A stretch of 8,631 nucleotides of DNA from JBBRYB01 sp038238115 (GCA_038238115.1 JBBRYB010000104.1:1-8631); one strand, 5' to 3'. Numbered from the stretch's first letter, positions 1 through 6,100 are shown. A program made the numbers and translations. The notes: generated from the letters alone by a model not told the origin.

Positions 1-2
1 GG

Positions 3-516
3 CTCCGGGAGAAGATCGCGGACGCGATCGCGTCCGGCAACCGGGCCGTGTCCGAGGTGGCCGGCGAGTACGGCGTGTCGTGGCCGACCGCCCACACGGC
101 GTTGATCAAGGCGGCGGTGAGGTGGCTGCCCGAGCCGGAGCCGACCCGGGTGTTGGGCATCGACGAGACCCGGGCCAGCACGGTGGATCCTCCAAGACGC
201 GTCTTGGAAGAGGTCGGACCCGTGGATGACGTCGTTCGTGAACGCCGACACCACCGTGGCGGGTCGGCTGCTCGGGTTGGCGCCAGGCCGCTCCGGTGCC
301 TGCGTAAAGGCCTGGGTGGAGGCGCAGACCCAGGCATTCCCCGACGGCATCGAGCTGGTGGTGATCGACCCGTCCGCGCCGTATGCGTCCGGTGTGCGGG
401 CCGCCCGGTCTTCCGGCTTCTCCGAGGTCCTGGTTGTTGGGGCGGGGTTGTTGTTCCCCGGCCCCGACACCAACCTCACCCAATCAGACGGTGGATCCGG
501 GCTAAGGCATCGGTGA
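3..516 (+). pseudogene. ISL3-family transposase remnant, frameshifted and truncated
   Basis: Reading begins in frame at the left edge. The first frame gives an HTH-like segment (SGNRAVSEVAGEYGVSWPTA) followed by VLGIDETR, which holds the first catalytic Asp of the ISL3 DDE domain. Homology then jumps to a different frame near 181-184 and continues as WILQDASWKRSDPWMTSF and on to VVIDPSAPYASG, which carries the second Asp. This is an indel in an otherwise collinear transposase. From about 405 onward the expected region (typically continuing toward the DDE Glu) is absent and unrelated residues run to the stop at 514-516. The gene is therefore broken twice, by a frameshift and by loss of its C-terminal half including the catalytic Glu, and cannot be active. 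The 5' end lies outside the window. The ISL3 assignment rests on motif recognition. Confidence 0.8.
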
Positions 517-623
517 CTGGGATTCCGGGTTGGCCGGTTTGAGGTGGGGGCCGGGCTCGGATGTCGGTGTCGCGTTGGGGCGCGCCTGGAAGTAAACTGG
601 ACGGGTGAGCGGTTGCTGATGCC

Positions 624-806
624 ATGGAACCGACGAGGTTGGGTCTGCAGAGACCCGCGCTCGGTGCCGCCTCTCCAGCTGGGACGTTGACCCTGCGGGT
701 GGTCGGCGGCCCCACCGCCCTACTCGAGTTGGGCGGGATGCGTCTGCTCACCGACCGACGCTCAGCCCGGCCGGCGTGCACGAGAGCGCACCGGGTAGGC
801 CGCTGA
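624..806 (+). pseudogene. N-terminal fragment of a metallo-beta-lactamase-fold (UlaG-like) hydrolase
   Basis: The translated stretch LRVVGGPTALLELGGMRLLTD is, with small changes, the usual opening beta-strands of actinobacterial MBL-fold hydrolases. In those proteins the D is normally followed by P-T-F-D-P-P-G and later by the HxHxDH metal site. Here similarity stops at about 755 (LLTD) and the reading continues as arginine-rich filler to a stop at 806. No metal-binding histidine motif is present, so only about 44 of the usual 250 or so residues remain. The ATG at 624 has no clear ribosome binding site. The fragment lies between the transposase remnant and the sulfur/redox operon, and probably marks a deletion or insertion junction. 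The family call rests on a short but characteristic segment. Confidence 0.6.
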
Positions 807-921
807 CCAAGACCGAGGATCCAGCACCCAAACCTGTCCCCCGCGATCGGGAACGATTGCATTGCTCGACAGTGTTTCCCATGCAGGGAGCCGTTGGGGC
901 TGCCTATGACGAGGTGCCACC

Positions 922-1467
922 ATGTCCTGGTATCGAACTGCGGCGGGTCGCCGACTTGCACCGCTGGTGGCCGTCTTGGCGCTGCTGCTCGTGGCTGGAT
1001 GCTCGGCTGGTAGGTCGACGTCCTCGTCATCCGCGCCGGCGTCCGCCGCGAAGGCGCTCGCCTTCACCGGCACCACCCTCACCGACCAACCGTTCAACGG
1101 AGCGAACCTCATGGGGACTCCGGTGGTGCTCTGGTTCTGGGCTCCTTGGTGCACCGTCTGTCGCGCCGAGGCTCCAGACGTCGCGGCTGTAGCAGCGGAG
1201 TACGCCGGTCGTGTCACGTTCGTCGGCGTGCCCGGGCTGGGGCAGGTCTCCGCGATGAGGGCCTTCGTCGCGGAGACGGGCACCAGCGGCTTCCAGCAGG
1301 TGTCCGATGTCGACGGGTCGCTGTGGCAGCGCTTCGGTGTCGTCTCCCAGCCGTCGTTCGTCTTCGTCGACGGCTCGGGCCGCGCTCACCGCATTGTCGG
1401 CAGCCTGGGAGCGAGCGACCTTCAGCAGCAGACCCAGGCGCTGCTCTCTGCGTCTGCCGGCACCTGA
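922..1467 (+). CDS. Thioredoxin-like TlpA/DsbE-type lipoprotein
   Basis: A 181-residue exported thioredoxin-fold protein. Residues 10-11 are Arg-Arg, followed by a hydrophobic stretch (12-25) and a lipobox V-A-G-C with the lipidated Cys at 27, so the mature protein should be anchored on the outer face of the membrane. After a Ser/Ala-rich linker (28-44) comes a TlpA/Redoxin domain with the active site W-A-P-W-C-T-V-C (Cys77 and Cys80) and the expected cis-proline at Pro144 (SQPSFVF). It resembles the mycobacterial secreted DsbE/DsbF (Mpt53) group. The family catalyses thiol-disulfide exchange; whether this member oxidises or reduces cannot be read from the sequence. The ATG at 922 is preceded by GAGG at 911-914. 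The stop overlaps the start of the CcdA-like gene by one base, so the pair is probably translationally coupled and CcdA is the likely electron donor. It is the first gene of the cluster. No convincing promoter was seen in the 115 bp upstream. Confidence 0.92.
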   Translation: MSWYRTAAGRRLAPLVAVLALLLVAGCSAGRSTSSSSAPASAAKALAFTGTTLTDQPFNGANLMGTPVVLWFWAPWCTVCRAEAPDVAAVAAEYAGRVTFVGVPGLGQVSAMRAFVAETGTSGFQQVSDVDGSLWQRFGVVSQPSFVFVDGSGRAHRIVGSLGASDLQQQTQALLSASAGT

Positions 1468-2411
1468 TGAACCAGGGCCTTCTCGCCCTTGCGATGGTCG
1501 CCGGATCCCTGGCGGCGTTTAACCCGTGCGGCTTCGCGCTGCTCCCCGCGTATCTGTCGCTCTTGGTCGCCGATCCGGCAACTGGAGATGAGGAGCCGGG
1601 CGGGTCCGCCCGGATGCCCGCCGTGCTGCGGGCTCTGCGCTTCACGGCGGGGATGACGGCGGGTTTCGTCGCAGTGTTTGGGACGTTCGGCCTCGTGATC
1701 ACCCCCCTGGCCCTCTCTGTCGAACGTTACCTTCCCTACTTCACGATCCTCGTGGGGGTGACCCTGCTCGGCCTCGGCGCCTGGCTGCTGTCCGGGCATG
1801 AGCTGATGATCCGACGTCTCAGCGGCCGTGGGCGGGGACCGAACCTCTCCTGGTGGTCGCAGGTCGCGTACGGCGCCACGTTCGCCGTCGCCTCGCTGTC
1901 GTGCACCATAGGACCATTCCTGGCGATCACGTCGACCTCGCTGAGCGGGCGCGACGCGATCGAGGTGATACAGACCTACGTCGCTTACGCGTTGGGCATG
2001 GGCACCGTCATCTTGGTGCTCGCTCTGACCGTTGCCATCGCGAGAGCTTCCGTCTCCGCGCGGATCCGCCGGGCGCAGGCGCACATCAACCGAGCCAGCG
2101 GCCTCTTCCTCATCGTCGCGGGTGGGTATGTCGCGTGGTACGGGTGGTACGAGGTACGCGTGCTGTCCGGCCGCACGACCCACGATGTCGTCGTGGACAC
2201 GGGGCTGCGCGCCCAAAGCGCCGTAACCCGGTTCGTGGCGCAACTCGGCGCTGCGGGACTGCTCGTCACCGTCCTCGTAACCCTCCTCACGGTCCTCGGG
2301 ATGCTGGCGCTCTCACTCGCCGCTCGGCGCCGCCGGCGCGCCCAGCGGATAGGCTTCGCTACGCAGGCGACCCACCCAGCCCGGCCTCACAAGGAACGAG
2401 CTACCCGATGA
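1467..2411 (+). CDS. CcdA/DsbD-type cytochrome c biogenesis transmembrane protein
   Basis: A 314-residue polytopic membrane protein. The N-terminus contains the CcdA signature N-P-C-G-F-A-L-L-P-A-Y (residues 19-29, Cys21), and a second Cys lies in S-L-S-C-T-I-G-P (Cys146). These two Cys are the conserved pair that carries electrons across the membrane. Hydrophobic segments are at roughly 5-34, 59-80, 91-110, 133-156, 167-190, 209-228 and 262-288, followed by an Arg-rich tail beginning RRRRRAQR. Classic CcdA has six helices and about 240 residues; the seventh helix and basic tail are extra. The family passes electrons from cytoplasmic thioredoxin to extracytoplasmic thiol proteins, and the neighbour at 922 is the obvious partner. 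I chose the ATG at 1467 because it gives the signature near the N-terminus and overlaps the preceding stop (TGATG); a longer in-frame extension upstream would run through the previous gene. The gene ends in a 4-nt ATGA overlap with the next start. Confidence 0.93.
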   Translation: MNQGLLALAMVAGSLAAFNPCGFALLPAYLSLLVADPATGDEEPGGSARMPAVLRALRFTAGMTAGFVAVFGTFGLVITPLALSVERYLPYFTILVGVTLLGLGAWLLSGHELMIRRLSGRGRGPNLSWWSQVAYGATFAVASLSCTIGPFLAITSTSLSGRDAIEVIQTYVAYALGMGTVILVLALTVAIARASVSARIRRAQAHINRASGLFLIVAGGYVAWYGWYEVRVLSGRTTHDVVVDTGLRAQSAVTRFVAQLGAAGLLVTVLVTLLTVLGMLALSLAARRRRRAQRIGFATQATHPARPHKERATR

Positions 2412-2734
2412 CGCAAGACTCGAGCGTCGGTCGTCTCGTTGACGGCGGCGATCGAGCCTGTGGCGAGTTGCTCATGATGCTCATCGAGCCGATGCTCAGC
2501 ATGCCAAAGGGAGCCCTCGTCAGGCTGGTGGCGACCGATCCCGCGGCACCGATCGACATCCCCGCCTGGTGTTACCTCACTGGGCATCACTACCGGGGCT
2601 GTGGACGTCAGCCGGACGGACGCCCGCACTACGACCTCGAGGTATCGGGGTCGGCGGTTGCCACTCAAAACGGCCGACCCTGGCACAGAAGCAAGCACTC
2701 CAACGGACGAAGACAAGGACAACCATCGCCATGA
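2408..2734 (+). CDS. TusA-family sulfurtransferase-like protein
   Basis: A 108-residue soluble protein. It begins with a divergent TusA motif, D-G-G-D-R-A-C-G-E-L-L (residues 12-22), where Cys18 occupies the persulfide-carrying position. It continues through a helix and the strand G-A-L-V-R-L-V-A-T-D to I-P-A-W-C-Y-L-T-G-H (51-60), with a second Cys at 55. TusA proteins of this type shuttle sulfur as a cysteine persulfide between sulfurtransferases. The last 25 or so residues are polar and Arg/Ser-rich and probably disordered. The ATG at 2408 overlaps the CcdA-like stop (ATGA) and the stop at 2732-2734 overlaps the DsrE-like start (ATGA). The same domain, in diverged form, recurs at the N-terminus of the radical SAM gene at 3103. 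The sulfur carrier role is inferred from the family; the acceptor is unknown. Confidence 0.85.
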   Translation: MTQDSSVGRLVDGGDRACGELLMMLIEPMLSMPKGALVRLVATDPAAPIDIPAWCYLTGHHYRGCGRQPDGRPHYDLEVSGSAVATQNGRPWHRSKHSNGRRQGQPSP

Positions 2735-3090
2735 ACGGTTTGGTAATCAACATCACCCGCTCGACCGACGACGTCGACCGCTGCAGCGTCGCGATGGTCG
2801 TCGCCGGCGCATCCGTTGCATCCGGCCAGGAGACCACGGTCTTCTTGTCGTCGGAGGGCGTCTCCCTCGCCAAGGCCGGGGTTGCCGAGCAGTTGCACGA
2901 AGAGGGCTTCGCGCCCATGTCCGAGCTCGTGACGACGTTCGTCGAGGAGGGAGGCGCCTTCCTCGTCTGCAGCCCGTGCGCGAAGAAGCGCGGAATCGGC
3001 GAGGACGACCTGATCGGCGGAGCCACCATCGTCGGCGGAGCGACCCTTGTGGCGAAGCTGGTCGACGGCGCTGCGTCGCTCTCATTCTGA
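2731..3090 (+). CDS. DsrE-family sulfur-relay protein
   Basis: A 119-residue protein with the DsrE alpha/beta fold pattern. The opening strand is L-V-I-N-I-T-R, followed by D-D-V-D-R-C-S-V-A-M (Cys18), then T-T-V-F-L-S-S-E-G-V (35-44), H-E-E-G-F-A-P-M (56-63) and L-V-C-S-P-C-A-K-K-R-G (78-88). The C-S-P-C pair (Cys80, Cys83) lies where DsrE/TusD-type proteins carry their reactive cysteine. DsrE-like proteins accept persulfide sulfur from TusA, and the 4-nt overlap with the TusA-like gene makes that partnership likely. I took the ATG at 2731 because it matches the usual N-terminus and gives the overlap; an A-rich AAGGAC lies upstream. The stop is 12 bp before the GTG of the radical SAM fusion gene. 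The family call is firm; the specific substrate is not known. Confidence 0.9.
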   Translation: MNGLVINITRSTDDVDRCSVAMVVAGASVASGQETTVFLSSEGVSLAKAGVAEQLHEEGFAPMSELVTTFVEEGGAFLVCSPCAKKRGIGEDDLIGGATIVGGATLVAKLVDGAASLSF

Positions 3091-3102
3091 CGGCCGAGCA
3101 TC

Positions 3103-4206
3103 GTGCCTGCCTCCAAGTCCTCCGTACAGTCACCGTTACCGTGGTCCCCTTCGGTCGAGTTGGACGGTGGGACACGGGACTGCGGCAGCGGCCTCCTGCT
3201 GTCCCTCGTGATCGCGATGCGCTCGATCGACGAGGGCCAACTCTTGCTGCTGCGCACCCGCGAGAGGTCCGTTCTTGCCGACCTTCCCGCCTGGGCAAGG
3301 TTGGCCGGGCACGAGCTGCTCTCGGTGTCCGTCGACGAGGGCGCACCGGACTCCTGGAGCCTGGTTATCATGCGCGGTCGACCGCGAGCCAGCGATGAAC
3401 GCGCCTTCACAGGCGGCTCCGCCGCACCGCTCGGCAGTCGACTGTGGCTGTACACCAACTTCCACTGCAACCTGACCTGTGACTACTGCTGTGCGCGGTC
3501 GTCGCCCGCGACGCCGGCTCGCTTGCTCCCGCAAGCGGTTGCCGAAGCCGCCGTAGACGAGTTCGTTGCTCAGGGCGGACGTGAGCTGATGATCACCGGC
3601 GGTGAGCCATTCTTGCATCCTGAGCTCGGCGCGATAGTCAGCTACGGCTCGCAGCGGGTGCCCACCGTGATCCTCACCAACGCCATGGTCTTCGACCGGG
3701 GCCGGCGGCTCGAAACGCTGCGCTCGATGGACCGCGGCAGCGTCACCCTGCAGATCAGTCTCGACTCCGCGGGGCCGACGGTGCACGACCGCCAGCGCGG
3801 TGCGGGCTCTCATGCGAAGGCGCTGGCGGGCATCGGCCTCGCCCGGGAGTTGGGCTTCAGGGTTCGTGTCGCGGCAACGCTCAGCGACGAGGACCTCTCG
3901 TCCGTCGACAGACTGCACGCGGCCCTGGACAACCTCGGAGTCGATCCCGAGGACAGACTGATCAGGCCCATCGCGGCGGAAGGTTACGCCGAGACCGGTG
4001 TACATCTCTCAGTGAGCAACGTCGAGCCCGAACCGACGCTGACCGGAGACGGCGCCTGGTGGCATCCCGTGTCCGTCACCAACCCCAACCTCAAGGTGGC
4101 AGACGCGCCGTTGCCACTCTCGAGGGTTCTCGACGTGATGCGCGACGTCCTCGAAGTCCACGCCGCCGGAGCCGCCGAGGGTCGCGAGGTCTTCCGATGC
4201 GTGTGA
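3103..4206 (+). CDS. TusA-domain / radical SAM fusion protein
   Basis: A 367-residue two-domain protein. Residues 18-75 are a TusA-like domain: E-L-D-G-G-T-R-D-C-G (Cys27 aligns with the TusA persulfide Cys) and D-L-P-A-W-A-R-L-A-G-H (60-70), aligning with the free-standing TusA at 2408 but lacking its second Cys. After a linker comes a radical SAM core: L-W-L-Y-T-N-F-H, then C-N-L-T-C-D-Y-C-C (Cys122, 126 and 129, the CX3CX2C ligands of the 4Fe-4S cluster), M-I-T-G-G-E-P-F (163-170, SAM-binding GGE) and L-Q-I-S-L-D-S. There is no obvious SPASM domain; the only later cysteine is Cys366, one residue from the end. The start is GTG at 3103, the only one giving the whole TusA domain; the ribosome binding site is weak, as expected if coupled to the gene 12 bp upstream. 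I infer that the TusA part presents sulfur to, or docks sulfur carriers on, the radical SAM part. The reaction and substrate are unknown. Confidence 0.88.
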   Translation: MPASKSSVQSPLPWSPSVELDGGTRDCGSGLLLSLVIAMRSIDEGQLLLLRTRERSVLADLPAWARLAGHELLSVSVDEGAPDSWSLVIMRGRPRASDERAFTGGSAAPLGSRLWLYTNFHCNLTCDYCCARSSPATPARLLPQAVAEAAVDEFVAQGGRELMITGGEPFLHPELGAIVSYGSQRVPTVILTNAMVFDRGRRLETLRSMDRGSVTLQISLDSAGPTVHDRQRGAGSHAKALAGIGLARELGFRVRVAATLSDEDLSSVDRLHAALDNLGVDPEDRLIRPIAAEGYAETGVHLSVSNVEPEPTLTGDGAWWHPVSVTNPNLKVADAPLPLSRVLDVMRDVLEVHAAGAAEGREVFRCV

Positions 4207-4239
4207 GCAGAAGGTATGGGTGCTTACGACTCTGTGACG

Positions 4240-4253
4240 GCGGTTCCAACCGC
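4240..4253. promoter_or_regulatory. Short perfect inverted repeat before the DoxX-like gene
   Basis: The 112-bp gap between the radical SAM gene and the DoxX-like gene contains GCGGTT-CC-AACCGC, six-base arms with a two-base centre. It has no T-tract, so it is not a typical terminator, and the tight centre suits an operator or a processing hairpin better. This is the only sizeable gap inside the cluster, so a second promoter for the membrane genes could sit here, but no convincing -10/-35 was seen. Short repeats of this kind arise by chance in GC-rich DNA. Confidence 0.2.
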
Positions 4254-4318
4254 GGTCATACGCGGATGTTCCGACGTACGCTGCAATCAACGGCCGAAGT
4301 TCTGGCGAAGGGAATGGC

Positions 4319-4849
4319 ATGACCACCACATCCGTGCGACCCGATACATCGGTCGACGCCCGGGGTCGTGAACGTACCAACCGAATCCTGGTCGGCCTGC
4401 TCCGCTTCGGCGTCGCCAGCCTGTGGATCGCCAACGTCGGGTGGAAACGCCCCCCGGACTTCGAGTCACTGCGCAAGTACACGACCGACGCCATTACCTA
4501 CCCCGTCTTCCGGCCCTACGGGTCGTTGGTGGAGCATCTGGTGCTGCCGCACTTCACCTTCTTCGCCTGGATGACCGTCCTGGTGGAAGCGTCGCTCGGC
4601 GCCTTTCTCATGATCGGCCTGGGCACCAGGTTTTGGGCCCTGATTGGGATCGCCCAATGCATCGTCATCACGCTTTCCGCGCGTAACGCGCCGCACGAGT
4701 GGGAATGGTCGTACTACCTGATGATCTTGGCGCACGTCGCAGTCTTCGCCACCTACGCTGGCCGCAGCTTCGGTCTTGACGGGGTGATGCGACCGGTCTG
4801 GCGAAGGTCGCGCGGTTGGCTGCCTAGAACGATGCTGAAGATCTCGTGA
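4319..4849 (+). CDS. DoxX/MauE-type membrane redox protein
   Basis: A 176-residue four-helix membrane protein. A polar N-terminus (1-22) precedes hydrophobic segments at about 24-40, 80-101, 104-121 and 131-147, followed by a basic C-terminal tail. The spacing, the W-K-R-P motif after the first helix (42-45), the long loop before helix 2 and the G-L-G-T-R-F-W-A turn between helices 2 and 3 fit the DoxX/DoxD-like superfamily. Members include the DoxD part of thiosulfate:quinone oxidoreductase and mycobacterial DoxX, which forms a membrane complex with the sulfurtransferase SseA. A role as membrane redox partner for the sulfur relay is therefore plausible, but it is inferred from context. The ATG at 4319 has a good ribosome binding site (AAGGGA about 5 bp upstream). 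The stop overlaps the next gene's GTG by 4 nt (GTGA). Confidence 0.8.
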   Translation: MTTTSVRPDTSVDARGRERTNRILVGLLRFGVASLWIANVGWKRPPDFESLRKYTTDAITYPVFRPYGSLVEHLVLPHFTFFAWMTVLVEASLGAFLMIGLGTRFWALIGIAQCIVITLSARNAPHEWEWSYYLMILAHVAVFATYAGRSFGLDGVMRPVWRRSRGWLPRTMLKIS

Positions 4850-5211
4850 GGAGCCAACTTGACCGGGCCGCCATCGCCCTGGGTGTCGCAGGAGTCGTCA
4901 GCCCGCTCTATGCAGTCGCGACCGGCTTCGCGCGCATCCAGGGTGCGGCGCTCGCCGTCATACCCGCACTCGGCATCTGCGCCATCGTCGGCGGCCTGCT
5001 CTCCAGATGGATCGTCGTCGTCGCAGCCGGAGCCGCGTTCGCCGCGCTCGCGGTCCTCCAGCTCGCGCAGTTGGGGCGCACTACCAACTGGCTGGACGGT
5101 GACGCATCGACGTTCGCGATCGTGCTCGCGCTCGCGGCGGGACTGCTGGCCGTGGGGTTGACCAGCCGCACGAACGCGGCACCGGTGAAAGCCGGCGCCG
5201 GGGCCGGATAA
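4846..5211 (+). CDS. Small four-helix membrane protein of unknown function
   Basis: A 121-residue, strongly hydrophobic, Ala/Val-rich protein with likely transmembrane helices at about 8-27, 34-50, 54-75 and 89-105 and a short Ala/Gly-rich tail. I recognise no named family and no catalytic motif, and it has no cysteine apart from Cys45 in a membrane segment. It starts at GTG 4846, inside the stop of the DoxX-like gene (4-nt overlap), with GAAG about 8 bp upstream. This makes it the last gene of the co-translated series and probably a partner or stabiliser of the DoxX-like protein. Transcription probably ends shortly after, because the next identifiable coding sequence lies on the other strand. 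Confidence 0.8.
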   Translation: MRSQLDRAAIALGVAGVVSPLYAVATGFARIQGAALAVIPALGICAIVGGLLSRWIVVVAAGAAFAALAVLQLAQLGRTTNWLDGDASTFAIVLALAAGLLAVGLTSRTNAAPVKAGAGAG

Positions 5212-5234
5212 GAGGCTCAGCCCATCGCTATACC

Positions 5235-5259
5235 GCTGCCTTCTTCCCGGATCGGCAGC
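5235..5259 (+). terminator. Weak hairpin after the sulfur/redox cluster
   Basis: GCTGCC (5235-5240) and GGCAGC (5254-5259) form six-base arms around a 13-base loop, 24 bp after the last stop of the plus-strand cluster. The position suits a terminator between convergent transcription units, but there is no U-tract and the loop is large, so the call is tentative. Confidence 0.3.
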
Positions 5260-5710
5260 CCTGTGGGCGCGCTCGAATCTCGGGCCATGACGGCGGCATA
5301 CTCGTCCCACTCAGCGCTGGTTGCGGAGGAAGCAGTCGAGGACGTGCTCGCCGACGTCTCCCCAACCAGTTCTGAACACTGCCTGACCGCGATGGCGTCG
5401 TTGAGGTTCTGCGCCGGTTCGGTCAGCCGCGCCCCCGTCCCCCGGCGTCGATCGAGCGCCGGGAGTACGCCTCAAAGCCGCGGCCGGCGGTGCACTCGGG
5501 TGGCGACTTGCCGACGCCGGAGACCATCGAGAAGGTGCGGCCCGCGGGCTTGATCGCCCTCAGACGCTGCAGGAAGGGGCAAGGCGATCGCGCCCGGCGT
5601 CACGACACCCAGTGGTCGACGGTCGGCGTGCCCAGCGTCCGCCCGGGTGGCCCGTCGACGATCCGGGACACGTCGCCCTCCAGGAGGGTCGGGGAGCAGG
5701 TCAAGAACTA
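5260..5710. other. Unassigned stretch between convergent clusters, probably decayed coding DNA
   Basis: No intact gene can be supported in these roughly 450 bp. On the minus strand some short stretches look protein-like: one reads FLTCSPTLLEGDVSRIVDG and ends at a stop at 5600-5602, and another ends at 5217-5219 with AEWDEYAAVMARDSSAP shortly before its stop. They are in frames broken by stops and I could not match them to a family. The plus strand gives only arginine- and serine-rich readings typical of GC-rich shadow frames. Because the adjacent minus-strand methyltransferase and DUF2064 genes are decayed, this stretch most likely contains the remains of the next genes of the same cluster. 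Confidence 0.4.
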
Positions 5711-5719
5711 GCCCGACCA

Positions 5720-6075
5720 CCTGCGAGGTGCGCAGCGACGTACCGGATCTCTGTTGTGGCGTCGTCTCATGCGGATGAAACGTCGCCCCGCCGGGTGCCG
5801 TTCCGCTGAGGCAGCGCCGTTGCATGTCCGTACGACGCAGAACCCGCGGACACTACCCGTCACTCCGCGCCGCCCAAGCGCCTGCGCCAGGCGTCCAGGT
5901 TCGCAGCCGATGTCGAGGGTTGGGTCAAGAACACAGCTCGAGAAGGGCCAGGGCTGTCGCGTCGCAGGCACCACGTCACTTGGAGAACGAAAGGGTGACC
6001 GGTCCGATCGGCGTCCCATCAAGGGCACCTGGCGCGCAGGCCATGGCCGCGTCGAACAGGTGGAAAGGCGAGGGC
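5720..6075 (-). pseudogene. Class I SAM-dependent methyltransferase remnant
   Basis: On the minus strand, 5891-5917 encodes LDIGCEPGR followed by LAQALGRRGV, the SAM-binding motif I of class I methyltransferases with Gly to Glu in the second glycine position. Upstream, in another frame, a stretch reads RGACDATALALLELCS, which fits the segment that normally precedes motif I. That stretch follows an in-frame TGA at 5976-5978 placed where a Trp codon is expected (before R-G-A), and reaching motif I from it requires a frame change. So there is at least one nonsense change and one indel. Downstream of motif I the reading loses similarity within about 20 codons. The order glycosyltransferase, DUF2064, methyltransferase is one I recall from actinobacterial genomes, which supports the call. 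End points are approximate. Confidence 0.6.
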
Positions 6076-6100
6076 GGCGAACCGCTCCGGGCTCGCCAGG

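Noticed and set aside
457..555. Imperfect inverted repeat (CCCGGCCCC at 457-465 and its complement at 547-555, plus ACCTCA at 473-478 and TGAGGT at 540-545) that could be an IS end
   Set aside because: Arms are interrupted and of low complexity; no target-site duplication seen, so an IS end cannot be supported.
849..880. GGGAAC...GTTTCCC inverted repeat upstream of the lipoprotein gene as a possible operator
   Set aside because: Short, unequal arms with a wide centre and no matching promoter elements.
476..1030. 184-codon minus-strand reading across the MBL fragment and the lipoprotein start
   Set aside because: Pro/Arg/Ser-rich, no recognisable domain, and overlaps a clear plus-strand gene; a GC-rich shadow.
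1422..2243. Long minus-strand reading antisense to the CcdA-like gene
   Set aside because: Charged, repetitive composition without family features; the plus-strand frame has the CcdA signature and helices.
2577..3470. 297-codon minus-strand reading antisense to the TusA, DsrE and radical SAM genes
   Set aside because: Spans several well-supported plus-strand genes and has no motif of its own.
4753..5310. 185-codon minus-strand reading antisense to the small membrane protein gene
   Set aside because: Arg/Gly/Asp-rich shadow; the plus frame has four helices and overlapping start/stop coupling.
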